Positions 42,668 to 51,038 of a DNA stretch of 64,000 bases are shown one piece after another. The notes under the pieces were generated by a model. It was not told the origin of the DNA and did not search any database. It was given only the letters and a program-made list of their open reading frames with translations. Origin of the DNA: Methylibium sp. NZG (GTDB lineage Bacteria; Pseudomonadota; Gammaproteobacteria; Burkholderiales; Burkholderiaceae_C); assembly GCA_001263235.1 (NCBI GenBank), contig LGRD01000026.1:62001-126000 (forward strand). The letters are read 5' to 3'. Position numbers and translations under genes: made by a program. The number at the start of each line of letters is the position of its first letter. Position 1 is the stretch's first letter.

Positions 42668-43314
42668 GGCTTGCCTCCTTGTGCCGATGCGGATGCGGCG
42701 GCTGCGGCGGCTGCGGCCACGCGCCGAGCTTCTTTGGCCTCGGTTTCAAGGCGAAGCTGTTCGAGCAGCATCTCCTCATCGGTCTTCTCCGGCTTGGCGT
42801 GGGGGTCGGGGCCTTTGCCGGCGAGGAAGGCCAACCGCTTGAACAGCTCGGACAAGGCCTGCAAGGCGAGCAGCGTAAAGCCGACGGGCACCAGCGCGTA
42901 CATCGGCCAGCGGATCAGCCCGCCCGGGTTGGCCGACACCTCCTGCGTTTCAAAGGCCAGCATCACCGAGGGCAGCGAGGTCCACACCAGGAAGCCGCAC
43001 AGCGGCAGCAGAAAGATCACGATGCCCACCACGTCGATCCACACTTGCGTGCGCCGGCTCAGGTGCGAGGAGATGGCGTCGATGCGCACATGCTGATCGT
43101 GCAGAAACACATAGCCCGCGCCCAGCATGAACACCACCGAAAACAGATACCACTGGGCCTCCAGGTAGGCGTTGGAGCTGATGTCGAAGGCGTAGCGCAC
43201 GATGGCGTTGGCGGTGCTGATGAGCACAGCCGCCAGCAGCAGCCAGTAGACGCTGCGGCCGATTCGCTCGGTACACCAATCTACGCAGCGACTGAACGCG
43301 AGCAGGGCTTGCAT
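42664..43314 (-). CDS. TRAP transporter small permease (DctQ/TakQ type)
   Basis: This is a 216-residue four-helix membrane subunit. The start MQALLAFSRCVDWCTERIGR fits the family; the upstream in-frame extension overlaps the terminator hairpin and was rejected. The conserved segment YLEAQWYLFSVVFMLGAGYV near 49-68 and HVRIDAISSHLSRRTQVW near 75-92 are typical of DctQ. A long cytoplasmic tail (about 165-216) is alanine- and glutamate-rich. It overlaps dctM by four bases. The gap to the binding-protein gene holds an intrinsic terminator, so expression of the permease is expected to be lower than that of the binding protein. Confidence 0.88.
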   Translation of the reverse strand: MQALLAFSRCVDWCTERIGRSVYWLLLAAVLISTANAIVRYAFDISSNAYLEAQWYLFSVVFMLGAGYVFLHDQHVRIDAISSHLSRRTQVWIDVVGIVIFLLPLCGFLVWTSLPSVMLAFETQEVSANPGGLIRWPMYALVPVGFTLLALQALSELFKRLAFLAGKGPDPHAKPEKTDEEMLLEQLRLETEAKEARRVAAAAAAAASASAQGGKP

Positions 43315-43386
43315 AAGTGGCTTCCTCGGTAGTTGTTCGGTTGTTGTTTGTAAGCTTGGTGTCAGGGAGGTGATTGCCCAACACAG

Positions 43387-43410
43387 AAAAGCCCCGCCGG
43401 GGCGGGGCTT
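43387..43410 (-). terminator. Intrinsic terminator between the TRAP binding-protein gene and the permease genes
   Basis: On the minus strand the stem AAGCCCCGCC/GGCGGGGCTT (10 bp, arms 43389-43398 and 43401-43410) has a two-base loop core and is followed by TTTTC. It lies 33 bases after the stop of the binding-protein gene and 73 bases before the small permease start. It can leave a stable short mRNA for the binding protein and let only part of transcription reach the permease genes. Confidence 0.75.
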
Positions 43411-43442
43411 GTCAGGACGCGGCGCATTGCCGCGCCGCGCGG

Positions 43443-44531
43443 TCAACCGCGAAGTTGCTGCGCCATGAAGTCGTCGAAGGTGTTTTCGGTGAACCGCATC
43501 CAGGACACCGCCTCCCTCTGGAACGCAGAGTAACTGTCATACAGGCGCTTGAAGTTGGCGTTGCTGCCGCTGAGCTCGGCGTAGATGGGCAGTGCTGCCT
43601 TGTAGAAGCCCTCCATCACCGGGCGCGGAAAGGGTTTGACCTGCGTGCCGCCGGCAATCAGGCGGCGCAGCGCGGCGCCATTGCGGGCGTCGTATTTGGC
43701 CATCATGTCGACATTGGCCTCGTGCACGGCAGCGGTGAAGATGGCCCGGTAGTCGGCGGGCAACGCGTCCCACGACTTGTTGTTGACCAACCAGCCGAGC
43801 GCGGCGCCACCTTCCCAGAAGCCCGGGTAGTAGTAGAACTTGGCGACCTTGTTGAAGCCCAGTTTCTCGTCGTCGTACGGGCCCACCCACTCGGCGCCGT
43901 CGATGGTGCCGCGCTCAAGCGCCGGGTAGATGTCGCCGCCCGGAATCTGCTGCGGCACGGCGCCCACGGCCGAAAACAAGCGCCCGCCCAGACCGGGGAT
44001 GCGCATCTTCAGGCCCTTCACGTCTTCCATCGTCTTGATTTCCTTGCGGAACCATCCCCCCATCTGCGCGCCGGTGTTGCCGCTGATGATGTAGCGCACG
44101 CCTTGAGGGCGCAGGAAGTCGTTGAAGAGCTTCTCGCCACCGCCCTCGAACCACCACGCGTTCATCTGGCGAAAGTTCATGCCGAACGGGATGCACGAGC
44201 CGAAGGCCCAGGCCGGGTCCTTGCCCACGTAATAGAAGGCCGCCGTGTGCGAGCACTCCACCGTGTTGGCGGCCACCGCGTCGGCGGCCTGCGGCATCGG
44301 CACGATCTCGCCGGCCGGCGCCACGATGATCTGGAACTTGCCGCCCGTGGCCTCGCTGATGCGCTTGGCCGCGTCCTCAGCCGCACCGTAGATGGTGTCC
44401 AGCGCCTTCGGGAACCCTGAAGAGCAGCGCCAGCGGATCGTGGGCTGCGCGGCAACGATGGCCGGGGCGGCCAGGAGGGCCGCGCCGGTCGCGCCGAGGG
44501 CTGTTCTGGAAATGAAGTTCCTGCGTTCCAT
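43443..44531 (-). CDS. takP: TRAP substrate-binding protein, TakP (2-oxo acid) type, Tat exported
   Basis: This is a 362-residue periplasmic binding protein. The leader MERRNFISRTALGATGAALL carries a twin-arginine-like RRNFI motif, and the start at 44531 fits it. The mature part closely follows the TakP pattern: SSGFPKALDTIYGAAEDAAK near 34-53, QMGGWFRKEIKTMEDVKGLK near 155-174, and GGDIYPALERGTIDGAEWVG near 195-214 followed by PYDDEKLGF. Rhodobacter TakP binds 2-oxo acids such as pyruvate and 2-oxobutyrate with sodium, so a similar ligand is likely. The NhaR-like regulator divergent from it is the likely controller. A threonine/serine dehydratase, which makes 2-oxo acids, is encoded just beyond. 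Confidence 0.88.
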   Translation of the reverse strand: MERRNFISRTALGATGAALLAAPAIVAAQPTIRWRCSSGFPKALDTIYGAAEDAAKRISEATGGKFQIIVAPAGEIVPMPQAADAVAANTVECSHTAAFYYVGKDPAWAFGSCIPFGMNFRQMNAWWFEGGGEKLFNDFLRPQGVRYIISGNTGAQMGGWFRKEIKTMEDVKGLKMRIPGLGGRLFSAVGAVPQQIPGGDIYPALERGTIDGAEWVGPYDDEKLGFNKVAKFYYYPGFWEGGAALGWLVNNKSWDALPADYRAIFTAAVHEANVDMMAKYDARNGAALRRLIAGGTQVKPFPRPVMEGFYKAALPIYAELSGSNANFKRLYDSYSAFQREAVSWMRFTENTFDDFMAQQLRG

Positions 44532-44689
44532 CGAAGTCTCCAACAGTTGAAAAGGTCGCGCCGTGTGGCCACCAGGCACGACTGTCTTGCCGTGCCAGCA
44601 GCGAGCGGCGAGACGATAGTCAACGCCTCGTAGAATCAAAAGGCGATTTCTGCGCTGTCTGAACTCCATTTTCTGGAGGTATCGAGTCC

Positions 44690-45595
44690 GTGGATCAACT
44701 CAACTACAAGCACCTGCACTACTTCTGGATGGTGACCAAGTGCGGCGGCGTGGCCCGCGCCGGCGAACGGCTCCATGTGACGCCTCAGTCCATCAGCACC
44801 CAGATACGGCAGCTCGAATCAGCCATCGGCGGCACGCTGTGGCGTCGCAGCGGCCGCAAGCTGGAGCTCACCGACACCGGCCACCTGGTGATGGAGTACG
44901 CCGAGCGCCTCTTCACCGTCGGCGAGGCCCTGAAGGACGCGCTGCGAGAGCGACCCACCGCGGCGCGCACCACCTTCCGCGTGGGTGTCTCGGGCTCGGT
45001 CGTGAAGGTGGTGGCCTACCGGCTGGTGGCGCCGGCGCTGCAACTCTCGCCACCGCCTCGCCTGGTGTGCCGCGAAGGGCGCCTGGCCGAACTCTTGGCG
45101 CTGCTCGCGGTCCACGAACTCGACCTCGTCATCAGCGACCGCGCGATGCCCTCATCGATGAACGTGCGCGGCTTCAACCACTTGCTGGCCGAAGGTGGCG
45201 TGAGCTTTTTGGCCACGCCGCAACTTGTGCGCAGGCTGAAGGGTCGCTTTCCGCACGGGCTGGACCAGGCGCCGATGCTGCTGCCCGGCACCGACTCGGC
45301 CATGCGGCCGCAGTTGATCGCTTGGTTCGACAGCGTGGGCGTGCGGCCGGATGTGGTGGGTGACTTCGACGACACCGCCGTCATGAAGGCGTTCGGCCAG
45401 GCCGGCGCCGGCGTCTTCGCGATGCCGACGATGGTTGCGAAGGAAACGGCAAAACAGTTCGGCGTGGTCGCCATCGGCAAGACCGACCAGGTGGTGCACC
45501 GCATCTATGCGGTGACCGGCGAGCGCCGGCTGTCCAACCCGGCCGTCCTGGCGATCCAGGCCGCTGCGAGTGCGAACGCCTTGACGACGGCCTGA
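44690..45595 (+). CDS. LysR-family regulator, NhaR type, divergent from the TRAP genes
   Basis: This is a 301-residue regulator beginning with GTG. A strong GGAGG at 44675-44679 lies 10 bases ahead, which decides the start. The winged helix-turn-helix (MDQLNYKHLHYFWMVTKCGG, then RLHVTPQSISTQIRQLESAI) closely resembles that of the LysR protein at 2084-2965. The effector domain follows (about 90-301). It is divergent from the TakP-type TRAP genes with a 158-base shared control region, so it most likely regulates 2-oxo acid uptake. The dehydratase gene at 45642 is convergent. The ligand is not known. Confidence 0.87.
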   Translation: MDQLNYKHLHYFWMVTKCGGVARAGERLHVTPQSISTQIRQLESAIGGTLWRRSGRKLELTDTGHLVMEYAERLFTVGEALKDALRERPTAARTTFRVGVSGSVVKVVAYRLVAPALQLSPPPRLVCREGRLAELLALLAVHELDLVISDRAMPSSMNVRGFNHLLAEGGVSFLATPQLVRRLKGRFPHGLDQAPMLLPGTDSAMRPQLIAWFDSVGVRPDVVGDFDDTAVMKAFGQAGAGVFAMPTMVAKETAKQFGVVAIGKTDQVVHRIYAVTGERRLSNPAVLAIQAAASANALTTA

Positions 45596-45641
45596 GGGTG
45601 GCTCGAACAGGTTGCTGCGCGCTTACCCGGGCGCGCAAAGG

Positions 45642-46637
45642 CTATCGCTCGGTGATCTGCCGCGCGAACGTCGCCTCGTCGGTGTTCGCACCGCACACCA
45701 CCAACCCGACGCGCTGGCCGTCGAGCCGCTGGCGCAACGGCGCCACCATCAGCGCCGCGAGCGCCGCAGCGCCCGCGGGCTCGACCGCCAGCTTGGCGCT
45801 GCGAAACAGCAATCGCATCGCATCGCGGATCTGCGCATCGGTGACCAGCACCACCTCGTCGACGAAGCGCCGGTTGAGCTCGAACGAGTAAGGCTCGCAG
45901 CGTGGCGCGCCGAGCGAGTCGGCGATCGTGCGGACCGACTCGATGGCTTGCGGTGAACCGGCTTTGAAGCTGCGGCTCAGGCTGTCGGCGCCCTCGGGCT
46001 CGACGACATAAACGGCGGTTCGTGGGCTCAATTGCTTGACCGCGCAGGCCACGCCGCCGGTCAGGCCGCCGCCGCCAGCGGCGACGATCACCGCGTCGAG
46101 CTCGGCGCCGGCCGCCCTCACCTGCTCGATGAACTCCAGCCCGACCGACGCCGTGCCGAGGGCCGTCTTCGGCCCTTCGTACGGGTGCATCAGCGTGCGC
46201 CCTTCGCTGGCGACGATGTCGTGCACACCCGCAAAGGCGTCGTGCACGTTGTCCACCAGCACGACCTGCGCGCCCAGCTCGCGGCACATCTGGATGCGAA
46301 AGGGATTGGCGCTTTTCGGCATCACGACCTTGGCCGTGGTGCCCAGAATGCGCGCGCAGTAGCCGAGCGAGATCGCGTGGTTGCCGGCCGACACGCCGGT
46401 GACGCCGCGCGCCAGCGCCGCCGCGTTCAGGTCGAGCATCACCGACAACGCGCCGCGCGGCTTGAAGCTGCCGGTCCGCTGGAACAGCTCTTCCTTCAGC
46501 CAGACTTGCGTCGTGGCGCCCACCGCGGCGGCGAGCGCGTCGTCCACCAGAAGGCGGACTGGCGTGGTGACGATGCGATCGCCCAGGCGCGCGCGGTTGG
46601 CGCGGATCGCATCGAGCGTCGGCGATTCGAAATTCAT
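45642..46637 (-). CDS. PLP-dependent threonine/serine dehydratase
   Basis: This is a 331-residue fold-type II PLP enzyme that deaminates L-threonine to 2-oxobutyrate, or serine to pyruvate. The PLP lysine lies in RTGSFKPRGALSVM (about residue 57), the substrate loop in VSAGNHAISLGYCARILG near 82-99, and the glycine-rich phosphate cup in VIVAAGGGGLTGGVAC near 180-195. It is catabolic in size, lacking the ACT-like regulatory domains of IlvA. MNFESPTLDAIRANR (46637) was chosen over the earlier ATG 46664. A ParE-like toxin gene ends 13 bases upstream. Its product could be the ligand carried by the nearby TakP-type transporter, which is inference. Serine racemase is a possible alternative. Confidence 0.88.
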   Translation of the reverse strand: MNFESPTLDAIRANRARLGDRIVTTPVRLLVDDALAAAVGATTQVWLKEELFQRTGSFKPRGALSVMLDLNAAALARGVTGVSAGNHAISLGYCARILGTTAKVVMPKSANPFRIQMCRELGAQVVLVDNVHDAFAGVHDIVASEGRTLMHPYEGPKTALGTASVGLEFIEQVRAAGAELDAVIVAAGGGGLTGGVACAVKQLSPRTAVYVVEPEGADSLSRSFKAGSPQAIESVRTIADSLGAPRCEPYSFELNRRFVDEVVLVTDAQIRDAMRLLFRSAKLAVEPAGAAALAALMVAPLRQRLDGQRVGLVVCGANTDEATFARQITER

Positions 46638-46650
46638 CGGCGAGTTGCGT

Positions 46651-46947
46651 TCACGACCCTGCATACCCTGCCTCCTTCTGGCTGCGAACTGCCAGCACGA
46701 AAACGGTGTCGATCTCGGCGACAAATCGGTAGAGCGCGATGAAGCCGCGCGAGCCTCGGCCGATCACCAACTCGCGCTTGCCACCGTCCGCTGGTCGGCC
46801 GATCAGCGGGCTGCGGGCAAGCACATTGACCGCGGCAATGATGTCCTGGATGCGGTCGGCCGCCTCGGCGACTTGCTGCTCGACCAGAGGGTCGAGGATG
46901 CGATCGAAGTCGGCGGCCACCCCGGGCGCAAACTCGATCTGCGACAT
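46651..46947 (-). CDS. ParE/RelE-family toxin
   Basis: This is a 98-residue toxin of the ParE/RelE fold. Seen are MSQIEFAPGVAADFDRILDP (helix 1), a central LARSPLIGRPADGGKRELVI near 43-62 with the family's S-P-x-x-G-R-P pattern, and a C-terminal strand GFIALYRFVAEIDTVFVLAV near 68-87 ending near RSQKEAGY. ParE proteins poison gyrase; RelE proteins cut mRNA on the ribosome. The RSPLIGRP motif favours the ParE branch. It lies two bases after the antitoxin stop, giving the usual antitoxin-toxin order. Confidence 0.85.
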   Translation of the reverse strand: MSQIEFAPGVAADFDRILDPLVEQQVAEAADRIQDIIAAVNVLARSPLIGRPADGGKRELVIGRGSRGFIALYRFVAEIDTVFVLAVRSQKEAGYAGS

Positions 46948-46949
46948 CC

Positions 46950-47234
46950 TCAGCGCGCCAGCTTCCGGGCCACAGGCCGCGCAGTCTTCTTGCTGGCAAC
47001 GCGGGCTTCGAGCCAGCGGCGCATGTCACTCCACGGAACTGACTTTCCAGTGGCAACGATCTCGGCATAGCGACGTTCGGCAACGGCGTCGAAGTCACCA
47101 CGCCGTTCCTCACGATCGGCCTTCTCGGCGATGGCTTCCAGGATGAAGCCGTGCGAAGTGGTGCCGGTGCGTCCTGCAACTTGCGAGACGCGTTCCTTGA
47201 GGTCGTCGGGCAATCGGATGGTGGTGGTGGACAT
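46950..47234 (-). CDS. Ribbon-helix-helix (CopG-type) antitoxin
   Basis: This is a 94-residue antitoxin. The ribbon-helix-helix domain is at the N-terminus (MSTTTIRLPDDLKERVSQVA, then GTTSHGFILEAIAEKADRE). A charged C-terminus (residues 50-94) probably wraps the toxin. The start at 47234 was preferred over 47270 because the longer form would place the operator palindrome inside the coding sequence and adds a non-homologous leader. It is followed two bases later by the ParE-like toxin. RHH antitoxins repress their own promoter, and a 9-bp-arm palindrome is found exactly in that promoter. Confidence 0.87.
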   Translation of the reverse strand: MSTTTIRLPDDLKERVSQVAGRTGTTSHGFILEAIAEKADREERRGDFDAVAERRYAEIVATGKSVPWSDMRRWLEARVASKKTARPVARKLAR

Positions 47235-47258
47235 GAGCTTCTCCAGCAGTGCCGCTTC

Positions 47259-47287
47259 AATGTAGCACATACGTGCTACATCGACAA
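47259..47287 (-). promoter_or_regulatory. Toxin-antitoxin promoter with palindromic operator
   Basis: On the minus strand TTGTCG (47282-47287), a 17-base spacer and TACATT (47259-47264) make a good sigma-70 promoter. The spacer and -10 are covered by a perfect inverted repeat, ATGTAGCAC (47260-47268), ATAC, GTGCTACAT (47273-47281). A ribbon-helix-helix antitoxin bound here would block both promoter elements. It lies 25 bases before the antitoxin start. Confidence 0.75.
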
Positions 47288-47301
47288 TTCGCCTACGAGC
47301 A

Positions 47302-49182
47302 TCAGCCTCTCGCCCCCTGACTCTGGACCCCCAGCTTGAACGCGATCATCGCGCGCAGCTTGTTGGGGAGCACGGGTTTGGTGAGCACATGGAAGTCGTG
47401 TTCTTGAGCCTCGTGTTCGTGCCCGGTCATCGTGCTGCCGGTGACGACGATGGCGGGCACGCCGGCACCGAAGCGCTGGCGCAGTACCTGGATGGCCTGC
47501 ACACCGTTCAACCCGTTCTCGAGCCGGTAGTCCACGATCAGCAGGTGCGGCGTGGGTTGTGAGGGCGGGCAGGCCCGCGCCCAGGCCGAGCTGGCCGCCA
47601 CGCTGTCGAACGACTCGATGCGCGCACCCCAGCCTTGCAGCAGCACCTCCAAGCTGCTGCGCACCACCGGCTCGTCTTCGACGATCACGATCAGTCGGCC
47701 GTCGAGCGTCAGCTCCAGCGGCCCTTTGCCGACCCGTGACGCGACTTGCGGCGCGGTGGCCTTGCCGAGCGGCAACACCAGGCTGAACACGCTGCCGCGG
47801 CCCGGCGTGGAGGCCAGCCGCAGCGGCGCCTGCATCAACCCGGCGAGGCGCTTGACGATGGCCAGCCCCAAGCCCAGGCCCTTGCGCTGATGCGGCTGAG
47901 CGGCGTTGCTGCCGGGCACTTGGTAGAACTCCTCGAAGATCAGCGCCTGCTGTTCGGGCGCGATGCCCGGGCCGCTGTCCCACACCTGCAGCACCACGGT
48001 GTCGCCGCGCGGCCGGCAACCGACGAGCACCGTGCCATCGTGCGTGTAGCGGATCGCGTTGGCCACCAGGTTGCGCAGCACGCGCTCCACCAGCAGCGGG
48101 TCGGCAAGAACCGCACGCTGGCCGCCGCGCAGGCGCAATGCCAACCCCTTTTCGAACGCCATCGGCTCGAAATGCAGGCGCAGCTTGCGGTAGATGTCTT
48201 CCATCTGGAAGTGGCGCGGCAGCACCTCCACGCCGCCGCTGTCGATGCGGGTGATGTCGAGCAGCTCCGAGAACAGCCCTTCGAGCGCGTCGACCGACTC
48301 GTTGATGCTGTTCACCAGGTGCGCCACCTCGGGCTCGTGCACGCGCTGGCGCAGCGCCTCGGCAAACAGGCCCATCGCGTGCAGCGGCTGGCGCAAGTCG
48401 TGGCTGGCGGCAGTGAAGAACTGGGTCTTGGCGCGGTTGGCCACCTCGGCCTCGCGCCGCGCCTCCTCGGCGGCCTGCTTCTCAACGCGCAGTTGGGCCA
48501 GCAGTTCGTCGGCCTGCAGCTTGAGTTCGAGCACCCGCTGCAGCGCCTGCCGGTAGTAGCGCGCCAGCAGCGCGGTGAGGCTGATGATGAGCAGCAGCTC
48601 GCCAGCGAGTTGGTAGTTGGCCGCGCCGCCACCCAGCGCGATGCGCACCACCAGCGGCAGGAAGCACAGCGACACGAACGCGAGGAACATGCGCGGCTGC
48701 GTGGAGAGCACCGGCACCGCCGCCACCGCAAAGGTGTAGACGATGACGATCAGGCCGGTCTGCTGCGCTGAGTCGCCGCGGTCGTAGAAGATCCAGCCGG
48801 TCACGCCCCACAACAGGCCGGCCACCAGCGTGCCGATATTGGAGTAGAGGCGCCAGCGCAGCCAGTCGCTTTCAGTCTGCGGGTCGGCGCGCTTGAAACG
48901 CTGGGCAATGATCCAGCGCGCCAGCGCCATCACCACAAACGCGCCCATCCAAGGCAGCAGCACCGAGGCGGGGGTGAGCTTCCAGAACAGCATCGTCACC
49001 ACGCCGACACCGGCGACGAAGCCGGCCAGCGTGGCGGGAAGGAATTCGTAGATGGTGCGAACCTGGTCCGGCAAGGCCGATCGGCGCATCGCGTCGGCGT
49101 TGTTCACCGCTGGCACGGCCACTGCCGCGGGGGCCGCCACAGCCGCGGTCGAAAGGTCAGCGGCCAGAGGACCTCCAGGCAT
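47302..49182 (-). CDS. Hybrid sensor histidine kinase with C-terminal receiver domain
   Basis: This is a 626-residue membrane kinase. An N-terminal region of about 50 residues is followed by six hydrophobic helices (about 50-215), a coiled coil, and the phospho-acceptor H-box FFTAASHDLRQPLHAMGLFA near residues 253-272. The ATPase domain has RNLVANAIRYTHDG near 362-375 and GLGLGLAIVKRLAG near 434-447. The C-terminal receiver domain has IVIVEDEPVVRSSLEVLL and LLIVDYRLENGL, with the aspartate near 550, then VVTGSTM and LTKP. The H-box type SHDLRQP is that of NahK-like kinases. Its start overlaps the LuxR-type response regulator gene by 26 bases. ATG 49089 is an alternative start. The signal is unknown. 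Confidence 0.92.
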   Translation of the reverse strand: MPGGPLAADLSTAAVAAPAAVAVPAVNNADAMRRSALPDQVRTIYEFLPATLAGFVAGVGVVTMLFWKLTPASVLLPWMGAFVVMALARWIIAQRFKRADPQTESDWLRWRLYSNIGTLVAGLLWGVTGWIFYDRGDSAQQTGLIVIVYTFAVAAVPVLSTQPRMFLAFVSLCFLPLVVRIALGGGAANYQLAGELLLIISLTALLARYYRQALQRVLELKLQADELLAQLRVEKQAAEEARREAEVANRAKTQFFTAASHDLRQPLHAMGLFAEALRQRVHEPEVAHLVNSINESVDALEGLFSELLDITRIDSGGVEVLPRHFQMEDIYRKLRLHFEPMAFEKGLALRLRGGQRAVLADPLLVERVLRNLVANAIRYTHDGTVLVGCRPRGDTVVLQVWDSGPGIAPEQQALIFEEFYQVPGSNAAQPHQRKGLGLGLAIVKRLAGLMQAPLRLASTPGRGSVFSLVLPLGKATAPQVASRVGKGPLELTLDGRLIVIVEDEPVVRSSLEVLLQGWGARIESFDSVAASSAWARACPPSQPTPHLLIVDYRLENGLNGVQAIQVLRQRFGAGVPAIVVTGSTMTGHEHEAQEHDFHVLTKPVLPNKLRAMIAFKLGVQSQGARG

Positions 49183-49885
49183 TGATCCCGCCCTGCTGCG
49201 ACATTTGCCCGACCGCCAGCACCGCCTGCGTGCGCGAGCTCACGCCCAGCGCGCGCAGCACCGCGGCCACGTGGTCCTTGACGGTCTCGACCGAGACGTT
49301 CATGTCGCGCGCGATGAGCTTGTTCGGTTTGCCCTGCAGCAGCAGTGCCAGCACCTCGGTCTGGCGCGGCGTCAGGCCGAGCGACTCCATCGGTGACGGC
49401 TTCTGAGCCGGCCCGGCCTGCGCGTGGCGCTGCACCACGCCCAGACCGACCTGCGAGCCCGTTTCGCCGGACGGCGCGGCGGGTCGCGCCGAGCCCATCT
49501 CCATCGTCGGGATGTAGATGCCGCCGGCCATCACCACCGTCAGCGCTTCATACAGCGCCTCGTTGCTGAATCGCTTGGGCACGAAACCCATCGCGCCGGA
49601 ATCGACCGCGCGGATCACGTCGCTTTGCCGGTCCGAGGCCGACACCACCACCACCGGCAGCGCCGGGTAGGTGGTGCGGAATTCGACCAGCACATCGAAG
49701 CCATCGGCGTCGCCGAGTTGCAGGTCGAGCATCACGAGATCGAAGTCGGTGTAGTCGCGCAGCGTCTGACGGGCCTGGTGCGCGGTGTCGGCAGTGACGA
49801 CGGAGACGTCGGGACGCAGGCCGTGGATCACGCTTTTCAGTGCCGACAGGATCAGCGGGTGGTCGTCGACGAGCAGGATCTTCAT
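49157..49885 (-). CDS. LuxR/NarL-type response regulator
   Basis: This is a 242-residue regulator. The receiver domain (1-120) has ILLVDDHPLILSALKSVI, the phosphorylation site VMLDLQLGDADGFD near residue 55, SASDRQSD and a lysine in GFVPKRF near 104. A linker (about 130-165) leads to a NarL-type helix-turn-helix (LTPRQTEVLALLLQGKPNKL near 170-189, then MNVSVETVKDHVAAVLRALG). It is translated into the overlapping histidine kinase gene, so the pair forms a two-component system. The kinase's own receiver domain means phosphate could pass through an extra step. Target genes are not evident. The kinase-regulator pair is in the same direction as MaoC-ParA but 42 bases apart. Confidence 0.92.
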   Translation of the reverse strand: MKILLVDDHPLILSALKSVIHGLRPDVSVVTADTAHQARQTLRDYTDFDLVMLDLQLGDADGFDVLVEFRTTYPALPVVVVSASDRQSDVIRAVDSGAMGFVPKRFSNEALYEALTVVMAGGIYIPTMEMGSARPAAPSGETGSQVGLGVVQRHAQAGPAQKPSPMESLGLTPRQTEVLALLLQGKPNKLIARDMNVSVETVKDHVAAVLRALGVSSRTQAVLAVGQMSQQGGINAWRSSGR

Positions 49886-49926
49886 GGTCGGGCCGGGTGA
49901 TGTTCAAGCAAGGGTTGAGGTCGTCT

Positions 49927-50379
49927 TCAGGTGAAGCGGCGCGCCACCGACTCGGCCACGCACACCGGCTTGGGTGAGCCTTCGCGCTCCATCGTCACTT
50001 CCATCGTCAACTGTGCACCACTGTCGATCGGCTCGTAGCTCAGCAGCTTGAAGTGGCCACGCAGGCGGCTGCCGGCCGGCACCGGCGAGGGGAAGCGCAC
50101 GCGGTTCAGGCCGTAGTTCACGCCCATTTTGGTGTCGAGCACCTCCATCGCCGAGGCGCCCATCTCGGGCAGCAGCGACAGCGTGAGAAAGCCGTGCGCA
50201 ATCGTCGTGCCAAACGGCCCGGCCGCCGCGCGCACCGGGTCGATGTGGATCCACTGGTGGTCGCCGGTGGCCTGCGCAAACTGGTCGATGCGCTCTTGCG
50301 TGACGGTGATCCAGTCGCTGCTGGCAATCGGCTGGCCGACCAGGGGCTGAAGGTCGGTCGCTTTGGCGAAGGTTCTCAT
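49927..50379 (-). CDS. MaoC/NodN-like hydratase
   Basis: This is a 150-residue hot-dog-fold protein. The active-site pattern is visible as ITVTQERIDQFAQATGDHQWIH (across about residues 24-45, with aspartate 41 and histidine 45) and GTTIAHGFLTLSLLPEM near 58-74. This is the NodN/MaoC form that hydrates enoyl-CoA. The start MRTFAKATDLQPLVGQPIAS was preferred because the larger frame runs through the ParA gene. Its ATG overlaps the ParA-like stop by four bases, an odd functional pairing. The substrate could be a short-chain enoyl-CoA, but there are no fatty-acid genes immediately beside it. Confidence 0.87.
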   Translation of the reverse strand: MRTFAKATDLQPLVGQPIASSDWITVTQERIDQFAQATGDHQWIHIDPVRAAAGPFGTTIAHGFLTLSLLPEMGASAMEVLDTKMGVNYGLNRVRFPSPVPAGSRLRGHFKLLSYEPIDSGAQLTMEVTMEREGSPKPVCVAESVARRFT

Positions 50380-51038
50380 CCGTTGTTTTCCTTGAGGTCC
50401 TTGGTGTCGATGACGGGGGCATCGCTGTCGAGCCAGGCGGTGATCGGCTGCCACTGTTGCAGGTCGCGCTCGAAGCGGCTGGGCGCCACGTCCCAGAGCG
50501 TGCGGCCGTGCGCTGCGAGGTGCACGTAGTTCTGCGTGTCGCGCACGAAGCCCAGCATCGGCACGTCGGCATGGCCGAGGTAGGCGCGCAGCTGGTCGGT
50601 TGCGATCGTGCCCTCGCGCGTGCGCATGCCCACGGTCGCGAGCAGAAACTTTGCGCTGCGCTTGTGCGCCACGAGCTGATTGATGAAGTCGTGCGTGGCG
50701 CGGATGTCGAAGATGCTCGGCTGCAGCGGCACGAGCACGTGGGTGGCGAGCTTGATCACTTCGTTCAGGCGCTCGCCGTGCAGGCCGGCCGGGGTGTCGA
50801 GCACAAGGTGGGTCGTGCCCTTGGGCGGGCGCACGATGTGGTTGTGCGCCACCTCCCAGCTCGCGATGGTGGGCAACCCGGCCGGCCGCTGCTGCAGCCA
50901 GTCGCGGGCCGATTGCTGGCGGTCCACGTCGCCCAGCATCACCGCGTGGCCGCGCGCCGCCAGGTAGCCGGCGATGTTGGTGGACAAGGTCGTCTTGCCC
51001 ACACCGCCCTTCGGATTGGCGACCACGATGACCGGCAT
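50376..51038 (-). CDS. Orphan ParA/MinD-family ATPase
   Basis: This is a 220-residue single-domain ATPase. The deviant Walker A with signature lysine reads VANPKGGVGKTTLSTNIAG near residues 6-24. Walker A-prime DVDRQQSARDW lies near 38-48 and the Walker B-like LVLDTPAGLHGE near 79-90. No N-terminal DNA-binding region is present, and no parB or parS-like gene is close. It may place a protein or small cargo in the cell, as McdA or ParC-like orphans do, but its cargo is unknown. It overlaps the MaoC gene by four bases and is divergent from kefF. Confidence 0.87.
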   Translation of the reverse strand: MPVIVVANPKGGVGKTTLSTNIAGYLAARGHAVMLGDVDRQQSARDWLQQRPAGLPTIASWEVAHNHIVRPPKGTTHLVLDTPAGLHGERLNEVIKLATHVLVPLQPSIFDIRATHDFINQLVAHKRSAKFLLATVGMRTREGTIATDQLRAYLGHADVPMLGFVRDTQNYVHLAAHGRTLWDVAPSRFERDLQQWQPITAWLDSDAPVIDTKDLKENNG

